Below the pieces are notes generated by a model. It searched no databases. It was not told the DNA's origin and was given only the letters and a program-made list of their open reading frames with translations. Source: Cyanobacteria bacterium UBA1186 (lineage in GTDB: Bacteria; Cyanobacteriota; Vampirovibrionia; Gastranaerophilales; Gastranaerophilaceae). From it: DNA of 13,500 nt. The position numbers and the translations under genes are program-made. The number at the start of each line of letters is the position of its first letter. The first letter of the stretch is position 1. This document shows positions 6,981-13,500 of the stretch, piece by piece. The stretch lies in contig DBYM01000071.1 of assembly GCA_002309875.1 (NCBI GenBank), positions 6,206-19,705 on the forward strand, in the 5' to 3' direction.

Positions 6981-8165
6981 ATGAAAATAGATTGGAAATC
7001 AAAACAAACAAAAGTTGTAGCAGTATTATTGGCAGTTATTCTTGTCCCGATAATCTACAACCAGACAAAAACACTTATAACCGGGCTTTTAACATCTTTT
7101 ATGATGTCTCAGCCAAAAACGGTAGAAACCGCTAAGCCGATACAAAAGGATATTTTCCCGACTTACGAAACTACCGGAAGAATTGAAGCCAATCTCTCCG
7201 TAGATATAGTTGCACGTGTAAACGGCTGGCTTCAAAAAAGATACTTTAATGAAGGAGACATTGTAAAAAAAGGGCAGAGGCTTTTTCTTATAGAGCCTGA
7301 TGAATATGCACTTGCAGCAAGAAATGCAAGAGCCACGGTAAATGAAAATTCTGCCACATATAACAATTCACAGATAGAATTGGAACGCGCCGAAGAACTT
7401 CTGAAAGAGGATTTGGTAAGCCGTAAATATTACGACAATGCCCTCACTGAAAGAAACAGAAACAGGGCCGCCCTTGACGGTGCAATTGCCGAAATGCAAA
7501 AAGCAAATCTGAATTTGAGTTACACAAGTATAACCTCGCCTATGGACGGCAGAATAGGCAGAGCAAACGTTTCCGTAGGAAATTATGTAACGCCCGGGTC
7601 AGGAGTTATTGCCCAAATATACAGCACAAACCCGATGAAAGTAATTTTCCCGATGAAGAGCGGCGATTTTATTGAGATGAAAAAATATTTTAAAGACAAC
7701 GAACAAGATGCGAATGAGCATTTAATTTCCGTGCTTCTCGGTCTTGCTGACGGCTCTGAGTATGAATCAGAGGGCAAAATAGAATTTGTTGATAATAAGA
7801 TTGATGAAAGCACGGGCTCCGTAACATTAAGAGCAATCTTTGAAAACCCTGATGAATTGCTTGTCCCCGGAGATTATGTAAACGTTAAAATCCGTGTTAA
7901 CAAACCAATCCCGGTTACGATGATTCCTCAATCAGCAACAAAAACGGATATCGGAACAGGGTATTACGTATGGACGGTTAAAGACGGAAAAGCAGTTAAA
8001 AAGGACATAGTTGTTAATAACAACTATGAAAATAATTGGATTGTAGAAAGCGGACTTGATAAAGATGACGAAGTCGTTATGAACGGTATTCAAAATATCT
8101 ACAAAACAGGTCAGCCGGTAAAAACAACACCTTATAATTTTAATGAAAGCGGAGATAAGAAATAA
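6981..8165 (+). CDS. RND efflux periplasmic adaptor (membrane fusion protein, AcrA/MexA-like)
   Basis: This 394-residue protein is the periplasmic adaptor that joins an inner-membrane RND pump to an outer-membrane channel. A hydrophobic segment at 11-26 anchors it in the inner membrane. There is no lipobox cysteine, so unlike AcrA it is probably held by an uncleaved helix or processed as a plain signal peptide. The split biotinyl-lipoyl domain is clear: the first half around 74-109 (VARVNGWLQKRYFNEGDIVKKG), the second around 182-206 (SPMDGRIGRANVSVGNYV), with a coiled-coil hairpin between (about 115-175). The beta-barrel follows, with DESTGS at 275-280 and LVPGDYVNVKI near 294-304. The start is preceded by AAGGA six bases upstream. 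Its TAA overlaps the pump's ATG by one base (TAATG), so the two are likely translationally coupled. Confidence 0.95.
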   Translation: MKIDWKSKQTKVVAVLLAVILVPIIYNQTKTLITGLLTSFMMSQPKTVETAKPIQKDIFPTYETTGRIEANLSVDIVARVNGWLQKRYFNEGDIVKKGQRLFLIEPDEYALAARNARATVNENSATYNNSQIELERAEELLKEDLVSRKYYDNALTERNRNRAALDGAIAEMQKANLNLSYTSITSPMDGRIGRANVSVGNYVTPGSGVIAQIYSTNPMKVIFPMKSGDFIEMKKYFKDNEQDANEHLISVLLGLADGSEYESEGKIEFVDNKIDESTGSVTLRAIFENPDELLVPGDYVNVKIRVNKPIPVTMIPQSATKTDIGTGYYVWTVKDGKAVKKDIVVNNNYENNWIVESGLDKDDEVVMNGIQNIYKTGQPVKTTPYNFNESGDKK

Positions 8166-11100
8166 TGGAAACAAAAAAAGAAGATTTATATTTCTTTATC
8201 CAAAAACCCCGTTTTGCGGTAGTTATATCAATCTTTATCGTAATTTTGGGCGTGCTTTCCTTATTGGGGTTACAGCAGGAAAAGTACCCGAATATAACAC
8301 CTCCGCAGGTATCAATTACGGCAAGTTATCCCGGAGCAAGTGCTTCTGTTATCGAATCCTCCGTAGCCTCGCTGATTGAATCAGAATTAAACGGTGTTCA
8401 GGATATGCTTTATATGTCCTCAACAAGTTATGATGCTTCATACAGTTTAGATATATATTTCAAAACCGGAACAAACAATGATGTTAATCTGATGAATGTT
8501 CAAAACAAACTTCAACAGGTTCAGGCACTTCTGCCGCAAGAGGTTACTCAGCAGGGGGTGACTGCAGAAAACAGAGTCGGAGGTGCCGGTGCAATAATAT
8601 TAAGCCTGTCTTCTGAAGACCAATCCTGGAGTCAACTTGATTTAACAAACTACGCAACCATTTATATCAAAGATGCAATAAAAAGAATCAACGGAGTCGG
8701 TTCCGTTAACATTTTCGGTGCAGACGAATACAGTATGAGAATATGGATTGACCCCGCCAAACTTGCAAGTTACAAAGTAACTATTTCCGAAATAAAAAAT
8801 GCAATACAAAACCAAAATGCGCAAATAGCAACCGGGGCTTTGGGGGATATGCCGACTGACGGAAATCCGAGTTTAAAACTTTCTCTGCTTACAAAAGGAA
8901 GATTACAAACGCCTGAAGAATTTGGGAATATAATTATAAGATCAAACTCTGACAGTTCAAAAGTCAGATTAAAAGAAGTTGCCCGGGTTGAACTTGGTGC
9001 AAAAACTTATACAATGTTCGGCTTAGTTGATGCAAAACCCGGTGCCTTAATCCAAGTTATGCCTCTTCCGGGTGCAAATACCGTTGAAATCGTTGATAAT
9101 GTTCATAAGGAGATGGAGAAACTTTCAAAAACCCTACCCGATTCTCTGAGGATTGACACTATGATGGATAGTGCGGTCTTTATTACCGAATCAATGTCGG
9201 AAGTAGAGTTTACAATTCTCCTGACTTCTTTAATCGTAATCCTTATTATATTTATCTTTTTGGGAGATTTTAAGGCAACCTTAATTCCATGCGTGACGAT
9301 ACCTGTCTCTCTTGTTGGAACTTTTGTGGCATTAAAAGTCCTTGGTATGTCTTTAAATCTTCTGACATTATTTGCTCTTGTTCTTGCCGTTGCGGTAGTT
9401 GTAGATGATGCCATCGTCGTAATTGAAAACGTAAAACGACATATTGAAAACGGTAAAGATGCAATTGAAGCCACTCAGATTACGATGAAAGAGGTTGGCG
9501 GGTCATTAATTGCAATGGCTTCCGTACTTATGGCAGTATTTGTTCCTATGTGCTTTATGACAGGACTTTCGGGAACTATGTATAAACAGTTTGCCGTATG
9601 TATCTCCGTATCAATAGCACTGTCTGCAGTTTGTGCACTGTCACTTTCTCCGGCAATGTGTTCAATACTGTTAAAAGAAAAGAAGAATAAAAAGCCCGTT
9701 CCCGAGTATTTTAAAGTACCGTTAGAATATTTAAACAAAGGCTTGGCAATCTTCAATAAAAAATTTGAAGAACTGACCAAATACTATATAGATACCGTTA
9801 AAAAATTTGTTTATGACAAAAAACTCACAATTTCATTATATGCGGCAATAATGTTTTTGGTGCTCGTATTATTTAAAATTATTCCTACGGGGTTCATTCC
9901 CGACGAAGATCAGGGTGTATTGCTGACGGCAATAACTCTTCCGGACGGAGCGTCACTCGTCAGAACGGAAGAAGTCGTAACAAAATTTACTCATGCAATA
10001 GAAGATATTGACGGTATTGATAAAGACAGAATTATTGCCTTTGGCGGAAACGGCCCTTCAAATCAGGCAACTGTTGTAATTAATTTAAAGGAATGGGGTG
10101 AAAGAGAAGTTAATCCGTTTAGTTGGATTATCAGAAAAATCCAGGGTAAACCTACGGATTTGTCACACACAGGAATCATAAAAGAAATCTATAAACGTTC
10201 TGAAGCAATAAATGAAGCCTCTATCGCAACCTTCTCTCCTCCCGCAATTGACGGGTTGGGAACAATGGGCGGCTTTGAATTCCAACTCTTATCAACCGGT
10301 AATGCAAGCGTTCAGGATATTTCAAATTTTGCAAATAATTTTATCCTGCTGGCTAATCAGGATAAAAATCTTTCAAATGTTTACACCCAATTTCAGGCAA
10401 ATGTACCTCAGTATATTCTGAATATTGATTATGAAAAGGCTCTGGCACAAAGTATTGATATTTCGGAATTACACAACACCTTAGGTGCAACTCTTTCTTA
10501 CTCATACATAAACGACTTTAACAAACTCGGCAGAGTATTCAAAGTGTTTATGCAGGCTGAGGGAGATTACAGAAACAAGATTGAAGACCTGCAAAAAATA
10601 TTTGTAATGAATACAAAAGGTCAGCCTGTTCCGATTATGACCGTTATTACTCCTGAACAGGTTACGGGGGCTGTTTCAATTACAAGATTTAACCAATTCC
10701 GCTCCGTTCAGATACAAGGTATGCAGGCAAACGGCAAGTCTTCAGGTGATGCAATGAAGGCGATGGAAAATCTTTCCGCAAAAAATCTGACAAATGATTA
10801 TACGTACGCATGGTCGGGAACGTCGCTTCAGGAAAAGCAATCTTCAGGGCAAACTGGTTTGGTCGTCGGATTTGCGCTGACATTCGTATATTTGTTCCTC
10901 GTCGCATTATATGAAAGTTGGATGATTCCTGTTGCAGTACTTCTGATTTCACCTGTAGCAATTATAGGGGCTCTGATTTTCCAAATGATGCTTGGGCAAT
11001 CGCTTGACTTGTATTCGCAGGTCGGTCTGATTACATTAATCGGACTTGCAGCAAAACAATCAATTCTGATTGTCGAATTTGCAAAAGATGAACACGAAAA

Positions 11101-11365
11101 AAATAACCTCAGCATCACGGACGCTGCAATTGAAGCCGCAAACTTAAGATTCAGAGCAATAATGATGACGGAAGCAGCCTTCATTTTGGGTATCCTTCCG
11201 TTGTTATTCGCGACAGGTGCAGGCGCTAACAGCAGAATTTCAGTCGGCTCAACCGTAATAGGCGGTATGATTACGGCGGCAACTTTAGGTACCGTACTTA
11301 CACCTGCTTTTTATGTAATAATTCAGGACACAGTAGATAAATACTTTAACAATAGGCAAGAATGA
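8165..11365 (+). CDS. RND multidrug efflux pump, inner-membrane subunit (AcrB/MexB-like, HAE1)
   Basis: At 1066 residues this has the full length of the HAE1 pumps, trimeric proton antiporters that bind substrates from the periplasm or outer leaflet and pass them to the TolC channel. The first membrane helix lies at about 17-36 and is followed by the large porter loop. The proton-relay residues are present: Asp414-Asp415 in VVDDAIVVIENV (AcrB Asp407/408), Lys964 in GLAAKQSILIVEFAK (AcrB Lys940) and Arg997 (AcrB Arg971). The motif SPAMCS (495-500) and the porter segment SPPAIDGLGTMGGFEFQL (about 691-708) also match the family. The overall two-fold repeat (helices 1-6 and 7-12, each with a porter loop) is intact, and I see no frameshift. 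GGAG ten bases upstream serves the start. The substrate cannot be inferred from sequence. The pump is co-transcribed with its adaptor and channel. Confidence 0.97.
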   Translation: METKKEDLYFFIQKPRFAVVISIFIVILGVLSLLGLQQEKYPNITPPQVSITASYPGASASVIESSVASLIESELNGVQDMLYMSSTSYDASYSLDIYFKTGTNNDVNLMNVQNKLQQVQALLPQEVTQQGVTAENRVGGAGAIILSLSSEDQSWSQLDLTNYATIYIKDAIKRINGVGSVNIFGADEYSMRIWIDPAKLASYKVTISEIKNAIQNQNAQIATGALGDMPTDGNPSLKLSLLTKGRLQTPEEFGNIIIRSNSDSSKVRLKEVARVELGAKTYTMFGLVDAKPGALIQVMPLPGANTVEIVDNVHKEMEKLSKTLPDSLRIDTMMDSAVFITESMSEVEFTILLTSLIVILIIFIFLGDFKATLIPCVTIPVSLVGTFVALKVLGMSLNLLTLFALVLAVAVVVDDAIVVIENVKRHIENGKDAIEATQITMKEVGGSLIAMASVLMAVFVPMCFMTGLSGTMYKQFAVCISVSIALSAVCALSLSPAMCSILLKEKKNKKPVPEYFKVPLEYLNKGLAIFNKKFEELTKYYIDTVKKFVYDKKLTISLYAAIMFLVLVLFKIIPTGFIPDEDQGVLLTAITLPDGASLVRTEEVVTKFTHAIEDIDGIDKDRIIAFGGNGPSNQATVVINLKEWGEREVNPFSWIIRKIQGKPTDLSHTGIIKEIYKRSEAINEASIATFSPPAIDGLGTMGGFEFQLLSTGNASVQDISNFANNFILLANQDKNLSNVYTQFQANVPQYILNIDYEKALAQSIDISELHNTLGATLSYSYINDFNKLGRVFKVFMQAEGDYRNKIEDLQKIFVMNTKGQPVPIMTVITPEQVTGAVSITRFNQFRSVQIQGMQANGKSSGDAMKAMENLSAKNLTNDYTYAWSGTSLQEKQSSGQTGLVVGFALTFVYLFLVALYESWMIPVAVLLISPVAIIGALIFQMMLGQSLDLYSQVGLITLIGLAAKQSILIVEFAKDEHEKNNLSITDAAIEAANLRFRAIMMTEAAFILGILPLLFATGAGANSRISVGSTVIGGMITAATLGTVLTPAFYVIIQDTVDKYFNNRQE

Positions 11366-11366
11366 G

Positions 11367-12758
11367 ATGAAAATGAAATTTAGAAAAATTATGGCATTAA
11401 TATGTATTTTAGGGTTGTCGGCCGGAATAGCAATTGCCGCTCCAAACTCTAAAAAGAATGAGCAAAAAACGGAATACACAAACGAAATTCATTCCGTATT
11501 TGCGCTCAAAGATTGTGTGGATATTGCAATAGAAAACAATCCGACAATCAGAGCATACATATATAACGAAGATGTTTACAAATCTAAAATCGGACAGGCT
11601 TGGGCAAATTATTTCCCGAGTATCAGTGCGGGAATTAATGTTTCAAGGAGCGGAACGAAATATTCTCACGCAAAACAACAACTCCCTATGGGTTACCGCA
11701 GTACATACAACACTATGGGGTACATACCGAGTGTCTCTGCAGATATGCTTCTTTTTGATTTCGGAAAAACAAAAGCATCTGCTGACAGTGCAAAAAGAAT
11801 GTATGAAGCAAGCCAAGAAAATACAAAAGAAAATATTAACGCAATTATTTACGATATAAAGTCAACTTACTACAATATCCTATTTGCACAGGCTCAGGTG
11901 AAGGTATATGAGGATACGGTAAAGGATTATGAATTACAGTTAAAACAGGCATGGGGCTTTTATAAATACGGGACAAAGCCTAAAATCGATGTTGTAACGG
12001 CAGAATATAACCTTGGGAAAGCGAAATTAAACCTTGTGAAAGCAAAAAATATCCTTGAAGTTGCACAGGTTCAACTTTCAAAGATTATGGGCATTCCTGA
12101 ATATACAAATTACGAACTTTCCGATGAACTGATACTTAACAAATATGATACGACCGTAGAAGATGCCCTTAAAACTGCTATGGACGTGAGACCGGAATTA
12201 CTCTCGGCTGAAAAAATGGCCAAAGCCGCAAAAATGAATCTGCGTGCAACAAGAAGAGAATTTCTGCCTGACCTCGGTGCATACGGCAGTTATGAAAACG
12301 GCCTCGGAAACGATTACAACATGAGATCTGCACAGGCAGGTGTCAGTTTGAATTATAGCAACTTAAACCTGTTAAAAGTAAAAAAACAGGTTAATGAAGC
12401 AAGGGCTGAATACCAAAAAACAATGGCTGAATATGATGCCGTAAAACATGACGTTTATCTGAACGTTAAGAAGAATTATCTTGAACTGCAGACCGCAGAA
12501 GAAGCCATTGTTATAGCAAAATTGGCTCTTGATCAGGCAAAAGAACAGTACAGACAGGTTACCGGAAGATACAGAGCAGGTGTCGGTGATGCCATTGAAC
12601 TTAAAGACGGTGAAAACACATATCTGAATGCACGTCTTGACTTCTACAACGCAATGCTTAACTACAACGTCACGGCAGCAAGTCTTGAACGTGAAATCGG
12701 TGTACCTTTGGTATTTTCTGACGAATTTATTTTGGATATTAAGCCGGAGGATTTATAA
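11367..12758 (+). CDS. TolC-family outer-membrane efflux channel
   Basis: This 463-residue protein is the outer-membrane channel of the tripartite pump. A signal peptide (about 1-24: basic start, hydrophobic core, cleavage probably near AIAA-P) sends it to the periplasm for insertion as a trimer. There is no lipobox, so it is unlike lipoprotein OprM/NodT types. Two outer-membrane efflux repeats are visible, each with long coiled-coil helices: the first about 45-243, with FALKDCVDIAIENNPTI, a strand FDFGKT (130-135) and YGTKPKIDVVTAE; the second about 263-446, with VRPELLSAEKMAKAAKMNL, a strand NYSNLNLLK and YRAGVGDAIELKDGENTYL. That repeat layout is typical of the family. The start at 11367 is one base after the pump's stop; a second ATG at 11373 is six bases past a GAG and is an equally possible start. 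The only upstream binding site is weak, consistent with coupling to the pump gene. Confidence 0.94.
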   Translation: MKMKFRKIMALICILGLSAGIAIAAPNSKKNEQKTEYTNEIHSVFALKDCVDIAIENNPTIRAYIYNEDVYKSKIGQAWANYFPSISAGINVSRSGTKYSHAKQQLPMGYRSTYNTMGYIPSVSADMLLFDFGKTKASADSAKRMYEASQENTKENINAIIYDIKSTYYNILFAQAQVKVYEDTVKDYELQLKQAWGFYKYGTKPKIDVVTAEYNLGKAKLNLVKAKNILEVAQVQLSKIMGIPEYTNYELSDELILNKYDTTVEDALKTAMDVRPELLSAEKMAKAAKMNLRATRREFLPDLGAYGSYENGLGNDYNMRSAQAGVSLNYSNLNLLKVKKQVNEARAEYQKTMAEYDAVKHDVYLNVKKNYLELQTAEEAIVIAKLALDQAKEQYRQVTGRYRAGVGDAIELKDGENTYLNARLDFYNAMLNYNVTAASLEREIGVPLVFSDEFILDIKPEDL

Positions 12759-12761
12759 AAT

Positions 12762-13244
12762 ATGAGAAATGAGCTTTTAGCAATCATTGAAAAAAACAGC
12801 AGAATTGATTTAAAAGACCTCGCAGTTCGTCTTGGCAGAGATGAAATTGATGTGGCAAACGAACTTGCAAAATTAGAGCAGGAAGGAATTATCTGCGGTT
12901 ATCACACGCTTATTAACTGGGAAAAAACTGATGTTGAAACCGTTACGGCTCTAATCGAAGTTAAGGTTACTCCGCAGAGAGGACAAGGCTTTGACAGAAT
13001 TGCCGCAAGGATTTATAACTATCCCGAAGTCAGAGATGTCTTCTTAATCTCGGGCGGGTTTGACCTTATGGTAATTTTGGAAGAACAATCACTCAAAGAT
13101 ATTGCAAGATTTGTTTCCGAAAAATTATCAACTTTAGACAGTATTTTAAGTACATCAACACACTTTATACTTAAAAAATACAAAGACCACGGAACAATCG
13201 TAAACGAAAGCAAAGAGGACGAAAGAGAGGTCGTTACTCCATGA
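12762..13244 (+). CDS. Lrp/AsnC-family transcriptional regulator
   Basis: This 160-residue protein has the two-domain layout of Lrp/AsnC regulators, which sense amino acids or related metabolites as dimers or octamers. A winged helix-turn-helix lies at about 3-52 (RIDLKDLAVRLGRDEIDVANELAKLEQEGII). The ligand-binding RAM domain covers about 60-138, with the characteristic turn SGGFDLMVIL (97-106). The tail beyond 140 is charged and longer than usual, and may be flexible. GGAGG lies 11 bases before the ATG, and the gene starts three bases after the channel's stop codon with no terminator. Its own stop overlaps the next gene's ATG (ATGA at 13241-13244). That overlap, with an aminotransferase downstream, suggests it controls amino-acid metabolism; whether it also controls the efflux genes it is transcribed with is unknown. 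Confidence 0.92.
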   Translation: MRNELLAIIEKNSRIDLKDLAVRLGRDEIDVANELAKLEQEGIICGYHTLINWEKTDVETVTALIEVKVTPQRGQGFDRIAARIYNYPEVRDVFLISGGFDLMVILEEQSLKDIARFVSEKLSTLDSILSTSTHFILKKYKDHGTIVNESKEDEREVVTP

Positions 13245-13500
13245 CAATACCTGTCTCGGATACGATAGTAAATATTAAGCCATCGGGAATCAGAAAATTT
13301 TTTGACATTGTAAGTGAGATGAAAGATGTTATTTCGCTTGGTGTCGGAGAGCCTGATTTCGATACTCCCTGGCATATCAGAGAGGAAGGGATATATGCAC
13401 TCGAGAGAGGAAAGACCTTTTATACTTCTAACGCAGGGCTGCCTGATTTAAGAAAAGAAATCAGCCTGTATCAAAAACGGACTCAGGGTTTGGATTACAA
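13241..13500 (+). CDS. PLP-dependent class I/II aminotransferase, N-terminal part (3' end outside window)
   Basis: The frame opens at ATG 13241 and stays open for 86 codons to the window edge. It is the N-terminal part of a fold-type I, pyridoxal-phosphate-dependent aminotransferase, of the aspartate/aromatic/PatA-like group. The family signatures are visible: LGVGEPDFDTP (33-43), whose GEPDF lies near the substrate carboxylate, and YTSNAGLPDLR (61-71). The catalytic lysine would lie beyond the edge, so amino-acid specificity cannot be told. The start overlaps the regulator's stop as ATGA, and AGAGG sits ten bases upstream inside the regulator gene, so the two are likely coupled and form a regulator-enzyme pair. 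Confidence 0.93.
   Translation, partial: MTIPVSDTIVNIKPSGIRKFFDIVSEMKDVISLGVGEPDFDTPWHIREEGIYALERGKTFYTSNAGLPDLRKEISLYQKRTQGLDY

Noticed and set aside
11285..11479. A small minus-strand membrane-like open frame at the pump/channel junction
   Set aside because: Its hydrophobicity mirrors the channel's signal peptide and the pump's last helix, and it has no ribosome binding site.
13019..13375. A 118-codon minus-strand open frame across the regulator and aminotransferase junction
   Set aside because: Both plus-strand genes here have clear family motifs and coupled start and stop codons; the antisense frame has none.

Overview
The window comes from an AT-rich bacterial chromosome with a Gram-negative envelope: it encodes an RND pump, a periplasmic adaptor and a TolC-type outer-membrane channel. 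The mix of ordinary housekeeping genes with one giant, alpha-helical, modular protein of unknown function suggests a gut Gastranaerophilales/Melainabacteria-type lineage (non-photosynthetic cyanobacterial relatives). That placement is an inference from overall protein style, not proven by any marker in the window.

Layout. (1) 1-267, + strand: the C-terminal end of triosephosphate isomerase. A strong hairpin follows, serving this gene and the convergent giant gene. (2) 327-6179, - strand: one 1950-residue protein with no recognised full-length family. It has an annexin-like N-terminal stretch, a long helical region, Gly/Ala-rich hydrophobic segments, a J-domain-like segment with an intact HPD motif, nine very regular 37-39-residue repeats, a second helical region and a C-terminal globular module built around a Cys-Cys pair. 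It is the most novel item here. (3) 6384-6848, - strand: MscL, a mechanosensitive channel with a zinc ribbon added at its C-terminus, ending in a perfect 15-bp hairpin terminator. (4) 6981-13500 (beyond the edge), + strand: a tightly packed five-gene cluster of membrane-fusion adaptor, RND pump, TolC-like channel, Lrp/AsnC-family regulator and the start of a PLP-dependent aminotransferase. Gene junctions are -1 bp, +1 bp, +3 bp and -3 bp, with no terminator between them.

How the genes work together. Adaptor, pump and channel form a complete tripartite efflux system (HAE1 type) with its key proton-relay residues present, so it should be functional; its substrate cannot be read from sequence. 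The Lrp-like regulator and aminotransferase overlap by ATGA and probably form a functional pair in amino-acid metabolism. Their co-transcription with the pump raises the possibility that the regulator also affects efflux. MscL and the efflux operon are divergent and share a 132-bp intergenic region with a plausible extended -10 promoter in each direction. No tRNA, rRNA, CRISPR array, insertion sequence or integrase was seen.
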